64,000 nt of DNA from Flavobacterium proteolyticum (GCF_015223105.1 NZ_JADFTZ010000001.1:372001-436000), one strand, 5' to 3'; positions 17,094-25,192 are shown, counted from the first letter of the stretch. Made by a program: numbers and translations. Notes: generated by a model from the sequence alone, not told the origin.

Positions 17094-17312
17094 TACATCT
17101 TTTTTCTTACCATATTTCAGTCGATAAATGGCGTAACCTAAAACACCAACTAATATGTATGGAATTGCCATTAAATACACAATTCCATCATTAACAGCTT
17201 CAGCCTTTACACCACCTTCTTCACTTTCAAGAGCAGCACGACACATAGCGCATTGGGCTTGAGTCGAAAGAGAAAAGAAAAAAGAGAAAAGAATAAAGAA
17301 AAACATCTTCAT
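17091..17312 (-). CDS. Small conserved membrane protein with an N-terminal CxxC pair
   Basis: Starting at the ATG at 17312, the 73 residues are a signal peptide or hydrophobic helix (M-K-M-F-F-F-I-L-F-S-F-F-F-S), then T-Q-A-Q-C-A-M-C-R-A-A-L-E-S, a short linker, a second hydrophobic segment (Y-L-M-A-I-P-Y-I-L-V-G-V-L-G-Y) and a basic tail. The C-A-M-C pair would face the periplasm. I do not know a function. Its place as last gene of an operon with SCO and DUF420 suggests a part in cytochrome oxidase copper or redox handling. An in-frame start at 17363 overlaps DUF420 and passes through a tandem repeat, so I prefer 17312. Confidence 0.7.
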   Translation of the reverse strand: MKMFFFILFSFFFSLSTQAQCAMCRAALESEEGGVKAEAVNDGIVYLMAIPYILVGVLGYAIYRLKYGKKKDV

Positions 17313-17322
17313 CTTACAAACT

Positions 17323-17355
17323 CTTTGTTCTATTTTCTTTGTTCTATTTTCTTTA
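17323..17355. repeat. 14-base tandem repeat, about 2.4 copies
   Basis: The unit CTTTGTTCTATTTT occurs at 17323-17336 and 17337-17350 and begins a third copy. It fills nearly the whole gap between the DUF420 stop and the small Cys-pair gene, so it lies in the translation-initiation region of the latter. Confidence 0.85.
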
Positions 17356-17892
17356 GTTTGCATAATATGGAGAAATCATTAAATATACAATCACTCCAGT
17401 AACAGCCACATACAACCAAATTGGGAACGTAATTTTTGCTATTTTTTTATGTTTATCAAATTGTTGTGACCACGCTTTTACATAAGTAGTTAAAACTAAA
17501 GGAATGATAATAATTGATAATAAAATATGCGTTATTAGGATAAAATAATACACGTATTTAATTGCACCTTCACCACCAAATTTTGTAGAATCCGAAGTCA
17601 TATGATAGGCTACATACATTCCAAGGAAAGCAACCGAACATGCGATGGCAACTTTCATCAAGTTTTCGTGTAGTTTTCTATTTCCGTTTTTAATTGCTAT
17701 TACGGCAGCAACTAAAACCACAGCGGTTAATCCGTTGATTGTTGCATAAATTGGAGGCAAAAATGATAAAGGCTGAACATCATACCCTAATTTTCTCAAA
17801 TTCACTCCAAAAAGCAAAGCCACAACAGCAGGAATTGCTACTGATAAAACAACAATAAGTTTATTGTATTTTGTTTCTATATTATTTTCCAT
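17353..17892 (-). CDS. DUF420 family membrane protein
   Basis: This 179-residue protein has five predicted membrane helices, with conserved-looking histidines in H-E-N-L-M-K, A-Y-H-M-T-S and I-T-H-I-L-L. I recognise the DUF420 (YozB-like) family, which is commonly encoded with SCO proteins and heme-copper oxidase genes. Its biochemical role is not known, though the His distribution would suit heme or metal interaction (inference). It starts two bases after the SCO stop codon, so it is translated from the same message. Confidence 0.82.
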   Translation of the reverse strand: MENNIETKYNKLIVVLSVAIPAVVALLFGVNLRKLGYDVQPLSFLPPIYATINGLTAVVLVAAVIAIKNGNRKLHENLMKVAIACSVAFLGMYVAYHMTSDSTKFGGEGAIKYVYYFILITHILLSIIIIPLVLTTYVKAWSQQFDKHKKIAKITFPIWLYVAVTGVIVYLMISPYYAN

Positions 17893-17894
17893 AA

Positions 17895-18521
17895 TTATTC
17901 TTCAAGTAATTTTTTAATATCTTCTTTTATTGCTTCAACACCCGAAGCCTCTAATCCATCGTAATATAAAATTGGATTTCCTTGAGCGTCTTTTCTGCAT
18001 CTTATTTTCCCATCTTTATCTACTAATGCAAATAAACCTGAGTGCTCAAATCCACCAGCAACTTTATTGTTTTCTCCAGCGTATAAGTTAAAACCTTTGT
18101 TTGCTAAACTATAGATGTATTCTTTATCACCTGTCAAAAAATGCCAATTGTAATGTTTTACTCCTAATAAATTAGCATGTTCTTTCAATATTTGGGGTGT
18201 GTCTTTTGCTGGATCGATGGTTATAGAAGCAATTCCGAAATTCGGATTTCCATAAAATTCGTTTTGCAATTGCAACATACTTTCATTCATTTTAGGACAA
18301 ATCGTAGGACATGTAGAAAAGAAAAACTCCACTACATACACTTTTCCTAAATAGTCCTTATCCGAAATAGTTTTATTGTCTTGATTCGTTAATTTAAATG
18401 CTGGTACTGGACCAATTGCTACTAAATCTGATTTTTGAAATTTAGCAATGATTTTTGGTACTGCCCAAATTCCGAAAATCAAAACGATGAATGAAATTCC
18501 GATGTATGATTTATTCTTCAT
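17895..18521 (-). CDS. SCO family copper chaperone for cytochrome c oxidase
   Basis: This 208-residue protein has an N-terminal membrane anchor (residues 6-24) followed by a thioredoxin-like domain. The copper-binding motif is C-P-T-I-C-P-K (Cys71 and Cys75), and the third ligand histidine is in G-G-F-E-H-S-G-L-F. SCO proteins deliver copper or reducing power to the CuA site of oxidase subunit II. It lies five bases after a related cysteine-free gene and two bases before DUF420, in a unit just downstream of the oxidase subunit III/IV genes. Confidence 0.93.
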   Translation of the reverse strand: MKNKSYIGISFIVLIFGIWAVPKIIAKFQKSDLVAIGPVPAFKLTNQDNKTISDKDYLGKVYVVEFFFSTCPTICPKMNESMLQLQNEFYGNPNFGIASITIDPAKDTPQILKEHANLLGVKHYNWHFLTGDKEYIYSLANKGFNLYAGENNKVAGGFEHSGLFALVDKDGKIRCRKDAQGNPILYYDGLEASGVEAIKEDIKKLLEE

Positions 18522-18526
18522 GAAAA

Positions 18527-19228
18527 TTACTTTTGTTTTTCAATATTCTCTTTGATGTTATCACGGAAAGCATCTTTTCTTTCGTTTTTATTCTTTTTTA
18601 AAGCCAAACGATATTCGCGAAGAATGATTTTTACATCATCTGTCATTTCGTTATGTAAATCAGCTGCTGAGATGGTATTGTAACTTTCCTTGTATTCTTC
18701 TTCGCCTTTTTTGTTTTTACCTTTTCTTCCGCGATGATTCAATTCTTTATCCACGATAAATACTGCTGGAGTTCCTTTATTTTCATCTAATTGTCCTATC
18801 AATTTATAACTATCATAGAACTCTTGAATTTTATCTGGAGTTGAAAAAACAAATCTCCATCCTTTCATATCACCGGTTATTGGTGCTAATTCATCTATAA
18901 TTTGTTGGCATTTCTTTTCATTCCCTAAAGGAACTACCATAATCATTTGAAAATCTTTGAAGCCTTTATACTTATTATAAATTTTTTGATTCAAATTAAA
19001 AAAGTTACCGCGATTTTCAATTACTTTAGATCCAACAAAACCAAGAACTGTAATTTTTCCTTTCATTGATTCTTTTGCACCCTCTAAACCAATCCAATCA
19101 GCAGGAATATCTTTATTATTCTTTGAGATTGTAGGCAAAAAAAGAGAATTATGAGATGCTGTTGAAAATACCAAATAAATGGCAATTGGCAACATAAAAA
19201 GGGAAATTAGGACTAATTTATTTTTCAT
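18527..19228 (-). CDS. Membrane-anchored SCO/thioredoxin-fold-like protein lacking the redox cysteines
   Basis: The ATG at 19228 gives 233 residues with a membrane anchor (V-L-I-S-L-F-M-L-P-I-A-I-Y-L-V). The domain order follows SCO: I-T-V-L-G-F-V-G-S at the place of the SCO strand that leads into CxxxC, and later T-P-A-V-F-I-V-D. Where SCO has Cys-x3-Cys this protein has Lys and Asn, and no ligand His is evident. It ends with a Lys-rich tail. I infer a degenerate SCO-like fold, and the function is unknown. It heads the SCO-DUF420 operon with its own promoter element, so it probably acts in oxidase assembly. A start at 19255 was rejected because it overlaps that element. Confidence 0.62.
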   Translation of the reverse strand: MKNKLVLISLFMLPIAIYLVFSTASHNSLFLPTISKNNKDIPADWIGLEGAKESMKGKITVLGFVGSKVIENRGNFFNLNQKIYNKYKGFKDFQMIMVVPLGNEKKCQQIIDELAPITGDMKGWRFVFSTPDKIQEFYDSYKLIGQLDENKGTPAVFIVDKELNHRGRKGKNKKGEEEYKESYNTISAADLHNEMTDDVKIILREYRLALKKNKNERKDAFRDNIKENIEKQK

Positions 19229-19252
19229 TATATGAAACTTATTTTGTTCACA

Positions 19253-19260
19253 CAAAAGTA
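19253..19260 (-). promoter_or_regulatory. Putative -7 promoter element for the SCO operon
   Basis: On the minus strand this reads TACTTTTG, matching TAnnTTTG, 24 bases before the start at 19228. It lies directly against the T tract of the upstream terminator. Confidence 0.5.
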
Positions 19261-19289
19261 AAAAAAATCCCGATGTAAATCGGGATTAT
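19258..19289 (-). terminator. Intrinsic terminator after the oxidase subunit III/IV genes
   Basis: AATCCCGAT and ATCGGGATT form a perfect nine-pair stem with a four-base loop, followed on the minus strand by a T tract. It divides the 17-22 kb respiratory block into two transcription units. Confidence 0.85.
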
Positions 19290-19305
19290 ATAATAGAAAC
19301 AAGTG

Positions 19306-19656
19306 TTAAAATATCCACTTTAAATGACCTGTTTTATAAACATCAAAAACATAGTTTCCTTCAACTAATAAAATAAAAGATAGATAAAGGATTAAGAAAA
19401 CTACTGTCCAAACGATAGATCTTCTAAACCATTTTTTCTCACCTTCCATGTGCATGAAAGCCCAAGTAATATAATAAGCTTTTACAATAGTTAAGATAAT
19501 GAACAACCAGTTTAACAAGTTCATTCCAGCGAAATTGTTAAAAAACAATGCCTTTGGTTTATAGATACCGAATAAAACTTCTACGATAGTAATTACAGAT
19601 AGAATTCCAAAAACTACCCAAATTCTTTTTGTATTTGATTCGTGTGCGTGTGCCAT
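19306..19656 (-). CDS. Cytochrome c oxidase subunit IV (bacterial type)
   Basis: This 116-residue protein has three hydrophobic helices (about residues 11-28, 40-62 and 80-102) and an M-A-H-A-H-E-S-N start with a W-A-F-M-H-M-E-G motif. Both are typical of the small subunit IV of aa3/caa3 oxidases, a structural subunit in the inner membrane. It is the last gene of the cyoE-subunit III-subunit III-subunit IV operon and is followed by a terminator. The core subunits I and II are encoded about 21 kb away. Confidence 0.88.
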   Translation of the reverse strand: MAHAHESNTKRIWVVFGILSVITIVEVLFGIYKPKALFFNNFAGMNLLNWLFIILTIVKAYYITWAFMHMEGEKKWFRRSIVWTVVFLILYLSFILLVEGNYVFDVYKTGHLKWIF

Positions 19657-19676
19657 GATATACTTTTATTAAATAA

Positions 19677-20657
19677 TTATACTAAATAGAAGAAAGTAAA
19701 TACGAATACCCACACTAAATCGACAAAGTGCCAGTACAATCCAACTTTCTCAACCATTTCGTAGCTTTTTCTCTTTTCGTAAGTACCTAATAACACATTA
19801 AAGAAAATGATGATATTAATTAATACTCCTGTAAATACGTGGAATCCGTGGAAACCTGTAATAAAGAAGAAGAAGTTAGCAAATAATTTATGACCGTACT
19901 CGTTTCTAACTAAGTTAGCACCTTCTACAACATATTTAGCCTCTTCTAATCTTTTTAACGATTCTGCTCTTGATAAAACTGTTTTATGTTTTTCAGCATT
20001 CAAATATTCAGAACGAACTAAAATAGACTCATTTGCTTTGAAACCTTCAACAACTTCATTTACTGAATATGTTGGTAAAGTAGCTTCATTCATAAACCAA
20101 ACTCCGTCATTTCTATCTAATTGCTCTCTTGCTTCAGGTAAAGTTGTAGCAAAATCAGCTAATGCTACTCTTTTAAAAGTACCATCTTCTTGTTTTTGAA
20201 CAAATTGCAAGATTGAACCTCCTTTAGTTTCAACAGCACCATATTCTCCTTTGATGAAGTTTTTCCATTCCCAAGCTTGAGAACCCAAGAAGATAAAACC
20301 ACCAATAATAGTTAAAAACATGTAGAACGCTACTTTTGTTTTTTTCATGTGATGACCTGCATCTACAGCTAATACCATAGTTACAGAAGAGAAAATTAAG
20401 ATAAAAGTCATTAACGCTACATAATACATTGGCGCATTTACACCATGTAAAAATGGAAAGTGGTTAAAAACTTCATCGGCGATAGGCCAAGTTTCAATGA
20501 ATTTAAATCTTGAAAAACCATACGCGGCTAAGAAACCAGAAAAAGTTAATGCATCTGATAAGATGAAAAACCACATCATCATTTTACCATAGGTTGCTCC
20601 TAATGGTCCTGGACCTCCGTCTAAAGCGTGTTCGTCTGTAATAACTGTCGCTCCCAT
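19677..20657 (-). CDS. Cytochrome c oxidase subunit III, large form with internal insertion
   Basis: Heme-copper oxidase subunit III features are visible: helices with K-M-M-M-W-F-F-I-L-S-D-A near residue 25, and F-I-T-G-F-H-G-F-H-V-F-T-G with Y-W-H-F-V-D-L-V-W near the C-terminus. The usual subunit III role is to stabilise the D-channel side of subunit I. At 326 residues it is larger than its 195-residue neighbour. Residues about 138-254 form a hydrophilic segment inserted between helices (rich in Glu, Lys and Arg). It lies in the cyoE operon, 45 bases after its paralogue. Confidence 0.9.
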   Translation of the reverse strand: MGATVITDEHALDGGPGPLGATYGKMMMWFFILSDALTFSGFLAAYGFSRFKFIETWPIADEVFNHFPFLHGVNAPMYYVALMTFILIFSSVTMVLAVDAGHHMKKTKVAFYMFLTIIGGFIFLGSQAWEWKNFIKGEYGAVETKGGSILQFVQKQEDGTFKRVALADFATTLPEAREQLDRNDGVWFMNEATLPTYSVNEVVEGFKANESILVRSEYLNAEKHKTVLSRAESLKRLEEAKYVVEGANLVRNEYGHKLFANFFFFITGFHGFHVFTGVLINIIIFFNVLLGTYEKRKSYEMVEKVGLYWHFVDLVWVFVFTFFYLV

Positions 20658-20702
20658 AAATTTTTTAATTGTTAAAAAGTTCCCAAATTTATTATTTTTT
20701 TT

Positions 20703-21290
20703 CTATTTGAAAAAATAGAAAAATAAAAACAAATAAACCCAAATAAAATCCATAAAGTGCCAATACATCGCACTTAGCTCTATACCAAGGGTTTGAGCCG
20801 AATTGTATTTTTGTTTATAATGATTATAAATTACTAATAAAAGCGATATAATACCTCCTAAAAGGTGAGCAATGTGAACCAAAACAGCAATATACAAAAA
20901 TGAAGTCGTTACATTACTTTCACTTCCTGTAAAGAAATAGCCATTATCGATTACTTGTCCAAATCCTTTAAATTGCAATACTATAAACGCGATTCCAAGT
21001 GCTAAAGTAATCAATAAAAACATTGAAGCACCATTTCTGTTGTCTTTTTTTGTTGCTTGTAAAGCTAAGTAAAAAGTAAAACTACTTACTAACATAGCTA
21101 CTGTACTAATTACAAATGCAGAAGGCAATACAAAATCTTTCAACCAATCTGGTCTTGATTTACTTACTACATAGGCACTTGTTAGTCCAGCGAAAATCAT
21201 ACAGATGCTAATCATTCCAAACCACAACAACATTTTGTACGTTCTGCCTTTGCGAGCTTGTTCTTCTTCCAAAGTCATTCTATTTTCCAT
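20703..21290 (-). CDS. Cytochrome c oxidase subunit III family protein, short form
   Basis: This 195-residue protein has five predicted membrane helices. It contains V-H-I-A-H-L-L-G-G near residue 135 and the C-terminal Y-W-H-F-M-D-F-I-W-V-Y-L-F-L-F, matching the conserved end of subunit III. It lacks the hydrophilic insertion of the paralogue next to it. Paired subunit III genes are a familiar arrangement in Bacteroidota oxidase clusters. Whether both enter one oxidase or separate ones cannot be told from the sequence. It starts two bases after the cyoE stop. Confidence 0.88.
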   Translation of the reverse strand: MENRMTLEEEQARKGRTYKMLLWFGMISICMIFAGLTSAYVVSKSRPDWLKDFVLPSAFVISTVAMLVSSFTFYLALQATKKDNRNGASMFLLITLALGIAFIVLQFKGFGQVIDNGYFFTGSESNVTTSFLYIAVLVHIAHLLGGIISLLLVIYNHYKQKYNSAQTLGIELSAMYWHFMDFIWVYLFLFFYFFK

Positions 21291-21292
21291 AA

Positions 21293-22195
21293 CTATCGTA
21301 AAAATTTATCTATAACATATATTATTTGCAACAACGAAATATACGAAACACTAACAATCATTAATTTTCTTGCCGCTTTTGCATCCATTTGTTTGTGCAA
21401 TTGTACCGCATAAAACAACATCCATAATCCTAATAAGAAAACGATTACCGCTGCAGTTTTCGATAAAATCAAATTTCCGGTAAACCCAAAAACTGGAATT
21501 ATCGAGGCTAAAATCATCCAAATCGTATACAAAATGGTTTGAAGCGCTGTTTTTTTATCGCGTTCTCCTGTTGGTAACATAAAGAACCCAGCCTTTTTGT
21601 AATCGTCATACAAGAACCAACCGATGGCCCAAAAATGTGGAAATTGCCAGAAGAATTGAATAATAAATAAGGTTCCCGCTTCAATTCCGAATTGACCTGT
21701 TGCAGCAACCCAACCTAACATAAACGGAATAGCTCCAGGAAAAGCACCAACAAAAACAGAAAGCGGAGTTAAAGTTTTTAATGGCGTATACAAGCTCACA
21801 TACATGAAAATCGAAATCGCGCCAAACATAGCGGTTTTAGGATTTACATTGTATAAAATAGCTAATCCTAAAATGGTTAAAACGCAACCTAAAATAAAAG
21901 CATTTTGTTTTGTAATTCGACCAGAAGGCAACGGACGATTTTTAGTTCGGTCCATTTTGGCGTCTAATTCAATTTCGATGATTTGGTTAAAAACATTAGA
22001 AGCGCCTACCATGCAATAACCGCCAACAATTAACAATACTAAAACCAACCATTGAAAAGGTTGTTCCTCATTAAATCCTAACAAATAACCTGCAATAGTG
22101 GAAACCACTACACTAATAGATAAACGCGCCTTTGTGATTTCTACAAAGTCTTTGTAAAGAGATTTTTTAATTTGAGGTTGTGTATTCGTGTCCAC
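21293..22195 (-). CDS. cyoE: Heme O synthase (protoheme IX farnesyltransferase)
   Basis: The 300-residue protein is a UbiA-type polytopic prenyltransferase with about nine helices. The first Asp-rich motif is E-I-E-L-D-A-K-M-D-R-T-K-N-R-P-L-P-S-G near residue 80, and the second active-site loop is W-F-L-Y-D-D-Y-K-K-A-G near 195. It transfers a farnesyl group to heme B to make heme O, the precursor of the heme A used by the aa3 oxidase encoded elsewhere in the window. It is the first gene of the oxidase accessory operon and is preceded by a good -7 element. The gene is also called ctaB. Confidence 0.95.
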   Translation of the reverse strand: MDTNTQPQIKKSLYKDFVEITKARLSISVVVSTIAGYLLGFNEEQPFQWLVLVLLIVGGYCMVGASNVFNQIIEIELDAKMDRTKNRPLPSGRITKQNAFILGCVLTILGLAILYNVNPKTAMFGAISIFMYVSLYTPLKTLTPLSVFVGAFPGAIPFMLGWVAATGQFGIEAGTLFIIQFFWQFPHFWAIGWFLYDDYKKAGFFMLPTGERDKKTALQTILYTIWMILASIIPVFGFTGNLILSKTAAVIVFLLGLWMLFYAVQLHKQMDAKAARKLMIVSVSYISLLQIIYVIDKFLR

Positions 22196-22224
22196 TTTAG
22201 TGTTTTTCGCTGTGAAATTGCGCG

Positions 22225-22232
22225 CAAAGATA
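22225..22232 (-). promoter_or_regulatory. Putative -7 promoter element for the cyoE operon
   Basis: On the minus strand this reads TATCTTTG, a full match to the Bacteroidota -7 consensus, 29 bases before the cyoE start. The place of the -33 box is occupied by a heptamer tandem repeat (22244-22271). Confidence 0.6.
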
Positions 22233-22243
22233 CGATATGAAAA

Positions 22244-22271
22244 TTAGAATTTAGAATTTAGAATTTAGAAA
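22244..22271. repeat. Heptanucleotide tandem repeat (TTAGAAT, four copies)
   Basis: Three exact copies of TTAGAAT (22244-22264) and a fourth with one change (TTAGAAA, 22265-22271) fill the space between the cyoE promoter element and the stop codon of the RemB-like gene. Confidence 0.9.
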
Positions 22272-22285
22272 ATTCGTTAAATCTA

Positions 22286-24388
22286 TTAATAATCAAAATA
22301 CCAGTTAAATAAATCGCTTCTTAGTCCAATTGAAAACCAAGTGGTGTTTGATTTTATTGTTGCTGCAGTTTCAGCTGTTGGGTCGAAATTTCTCAACATT
22401 ACATTTCCAAAAACTTTTAAATTTGAAGCTGGATTAACTAAATACCCTACTTGTAAATCAGCAATCATAACCGTTGTTTTATTTCCTTGCGCAATCGAAA
22501 CTCCGGTGTCGTATGGACGATTTTCGTCGTAATCTAAATAGATATTTCCTCCGTAGTTGAAATTATCAGTTCCGTTATTGAAATCAAATCCGCGTTGACC
22601 GTAAATAAATTTGGCATCTGCAAAATATCTTCCTTTGTAATAACGTGCAATAGCAATAAATTCTCTAAAATTTGCTCCCCATAAATGCCCCATACTTTGG
22701 TTATTGTGACCATAATTTGTAATAGGATCACTATGCGAATACACGTAAGGACGCACTTGGTTATATTCCACTTGAAGCAATAAATTTTTCACTTTGAATG
22801 CATCGTAATACTTTACTCCAATTTGATACGCAAATTTATTTCTCCAACTTTGATTGCTCTCTTTTACATCACCAATTGCAAACTCGTCAATTAAAAACTG
22901 TCCATAGAAGTTAATTTGATTGTTCCATTTGTATTTTGAAGTTAACCCAAGCAATGCATTTCCTGTTTTAGACGATGAGCCAAACTCAACCGTTCTATAG
23001 AAAATTAATGGATTCACAAAATTAAAATCAAAACCTCTATCGTTGGTATTCGTCCAAACCACATTTTCAAAGAAACCTAAATTCCATCTTTTCGTTACAT
23101 TCCAACTCAAATAATGACTTGCCATGTATTTTGTAGTATAGGTTCCGTCAACTGTAGCAGCATCACGAACATCTTTCAGCCACATGTAGGTATTGGTGTA
23201 TTTAATTTTCCAAAAAGTAGTGTTGATCTTGAAATACGGATATGGGCTTGCACCATCACTTTGTAATAAAGAACGATATCCATCACCTAAGAAATTTCTT
23301 CCGTAACCTAGTTGTAGATTTACAAATTTACTTGGTTGGTATTTGATATTTGCTTCTGCTAATGGAAAATCATAAGCATCCTCTTTAAAACGTTTGGCAA
23401 TTCCAATTCCGGGGATAATCGCTGGATTTCCTCCCGAAGGACGAATACTTTCTGCATATGCATTGTAATAATCAGCAAATCTACCTTGACTTTCATAAAT
23501 AGAAGTTGTAAAAGTTAATTGCTTTCCTAGACCACCATTTACAATTAAACCTCTTGTGTTAACAAATGTGTTCGAAGCTTCACTTTCAGTATCTTTTCCA
23601 ATTCTAAAATCGAAAATTGGATTTAGTGTGAACCAATATTCTTCGCCTTGAATCGCTACTAAATTTTCGTTCCATAATTTTCTTCCCCACCAAGATGCTT
23701 TTTGTTTCGCAAATGATTGGTTTGCCGTTTCGAAATCATAATATTTTGCTACTTCATCATACGAATAAGGCTTTGAAGCCGTATGATTATTACTTCCTAC
23801 TTGATTTAACAAAGCATCGAAAACACCATAATTTTGATGTGAAAACTGCACAATTCCCGAACTTTTAAACTGCGGATTTTCGAATGGTTTTATCACCAAA
23901 TCATCGTATTCTGATAATTCTTTTTTGTTATCAATTAACAGCGTATTTGTTTTGGCATACTTAGTAGCTACATCCTCTTGCGTGCTTGGGGCAACTAAAG
24001 GAATATTGATTTTTATAGAAAATTTGGAATACGTCGGCTTTCCTGAATAAGTAGCAGGTAAAACTTTTGGCAACGATTCAAAAACGCGAGCAGCTTCTTT
24101 TTTTAGTGACTCGTGTGCAGCATCGGTATACAAAACCTTGAAATTTCCGACAGTATCGACTTCAAAAACAGCAATTACGGTTCCTTTGTAATTTTGTTCT
24201 TGAAGTTCTTGAGGTACTTTAAAATTATTGTAGAAATAATTTTGAATCGAATTGTAAAAACAAGATTCTTGTTGTTTGCCAATAGCATTTACGCAATCAG
24301 GAAATTTCGGAAATTGTTCGCTTGACGAATTTTGAGCAAAAGTCGTAAATCCGAAAACCAACAACAGTAAACAGTATATTTTTCTCAT
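22286..24388 (-). CDS. remB: Gliding motility protein RemB-like, outer-membrane protein with N-terminal TonB-C-like domain
   Basis: A signal peptide (residues 1-19, ending F-A-Q) is followed by a module at about 27-133 that resembles the C-terminal domain of TonB: F-P-D-C, then C-F ten residues on, a V-x-F-E-V-D-x-x-G pattern and a closing K-I-N-I-P-L. Residues about 190-700 are rich in aromatic strands and resemble an outer-membrane barrel, ending F-N-W-Y-F-D-Y. Flavobacterium RemB has this length, and I recall that it was found through gliding and phage-resistance mutants. The assignment is by memory of the family, so the symbol is moderately certain. It follows deoC by nine bases. Confidence 0.62.
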   Translation of the reverse strand: MRKIYCLLLLVFGFTTFAQNSSSEQFPKFPDCVNAIGKQQESCFYNSIQNYFYNNFKVPQELQEQNYKGTVIAVFEVDTVGNFKVLYTDAAHESLKKEAARVFESLPKVLPATYSGKPTYSKFSIKINIPLVAPSTQEDVATKYAKTNTLLIDNKKELSEYDDLVIKPFENPQFKSSGIVQFSHQNYGVFDALLNQVGSNNHTASKPYSYDEVAKYYDFETANQSFAKQKASWWGRKLWNENLVAIQGEEYWFTLNPIFDFRIGKDTESEASNTFVNTRGLIVNGGLGKQLTFTTSIYESQGRFADYYNAYAESIRPSGGNPAIIPGIGIAKRFKEDAYDFPLAEANIKYQPSKFVNLQLGYGRNFLGDGYRSLLQSDGASPYPYFKINTTFWKIKYTNTYMWLKDVRDAATVDGTYTTKYMASHYLSWNVTKRWNLGFFENVVWTNTNDRGFDFNFVNPLIFYRTVEFGSSSKTGNALLGLTSKYKWNNQINFYGQFLIDEFAIGDVKESNQSWRNKFAYQIGVKYYDAFKVKNLLLQVEYNQVRPYVYSHSDPITNYGHNNQSMGHLWGANFREFIAIARYYKGRYFADAKFIYGQRGFDFNNGTDNFNYGGNIYLDYDENRPYDTGVSIAQGNKTTVMIADLQVGYLVNPASNLKVFGNVMLRNFDPTAETAATIKSNTTWFSIGLRSDLFNWYFDY

Positions 24389-24397
24389 AAGATATTT

Positions 24398-25141
24398 TTA
24401 ATAATCGCTATTTGAAATTTCGCCATTTGCAATTGCTTTAGCAGCTGAAGTTCCAATTCGTTTTACGCCTAACTGAACCATTTCTACAGCTTCTTCATAA
24501 GTTCTTACTCCACCTGCAGCTTTAACGGGTAGCGGACAAGAATTTTCAAGCATTAATTTAATGGTTGGAACTGTAGCTCCATTTGGAACACCCTCTGGCG
24601 TTTTATAAAAACCTGTTGATGATTTTACAAATACTTTATCGTATTCTTTTTCGCTAAAATTAGCAATCACCACATTCTTAATTAATGCAGATAATTGTAC
24701 AATTTGATGATTATCTAAAGCTGCTACTTCAATAATCCATTTTACAATTTTATTATGAGCTAACCCTAATTTAGTTCCTTGTAAAACTTGTTCTTTTACA
24801 ATATCAATTTCACCTCTTTTAAAAGCTTCATAATCGACAACATAATCTAAATCATCAACACCATTTTCTATAGCTTGTTTAGCTTCCTCTAATTTATCTT
24901 CTAAAGTTCCATTTCCTAATGGAAAATCGATAACCGTTCCAATTGTAACTTTTGAATTAGCCTCATGAATCATTTTTCTTGCCATAGCAACTTTATCTGG
25001 TCGAATCATGATTAATTTAAAATCATTATCGATGGCTTCTTGAATACAATTTTTCACAACTTCTGTATTTTCTTTTTCAGAAAGATTAGCTTGAGCTGCG
25101 GTTTTAAGATAGGTTGAGTCTAAATATTGTTTGATGTTCAT
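24398..25141 (-). CDS. deoC: Deoxyribose-phosphate aldolase
   Basis: DeoC splits 2-deoxyribose-5-phosphate into glyceraldehyde-3-phosphate and acetaldehyde during deoxynucleoside catabolism. The 247-residue class I aldolase shows V-I-D-F-P-L-G-N-G, D-Y-V-V-D-Y, the Schiff-base lysine region V-F-V-K-S-S-T-G-F near residue 167, and the phosphate-binding V-K-A-A-G-G-V-R-T-Y near 200, whose Lys is also catalytic. It is 9 bases upstream of the RemB-like gene and probably cotranscribed with it, although no functional link is evident. The upstream CAAAGAAT (minus-strand ATTCTTTG) is only a partial match to the promoter consensus. Confidence 0.94.
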   Translation of the reverse strand: MNIKQYLDSTYLKTAAQANLSEKENTEVVKNCIQEAIDNDFKLIMIRPDKVAMARKMIHEANSKVTIGTVIDFPLGNGTLEDKLEEAKQAIENGVDDLDYVVDYEAFKRGEIDIVKEQVLQGTKLGLAHNKIVKWIIEVAALDNHQIVQLSALIKNVVIANFSEKEYDKVFVKSSTGFYKTPEGVPNGATVPTIKLMLENSCPLPVKAAGGVRTYEEAVEMVQLGVKRIGTSAAKAIANGEISNSDY

Positions 25142-25162
25142 TTCACAAAGAATTATAATGTG

Positions 25163-25192
25163 TAAAAATAAAAAAATCCCATCGAAATGGGA
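25163..25192 (-). terminator. Intrinsic terminator after the second tonB gene
   Basis: TCCCAT-CGAA-ATGGGA forms a short GC-rich stem; on the minus strand it is followed by a T-rich tract (complement of AAAAATAAAAAAA). It lies between the tonB stop at 25217 and the deoC start. Confidence 0.78.

Noticed and set aside
6620..19290. Recurring CCCGAT...ATCGGG hairpins (6628-6647 and 19267-19288) as a dispersed repeat family
   Set aside because: Only the short stem is shared. Both are followed by T tracts at gene ends and are adequately explained as terminators.
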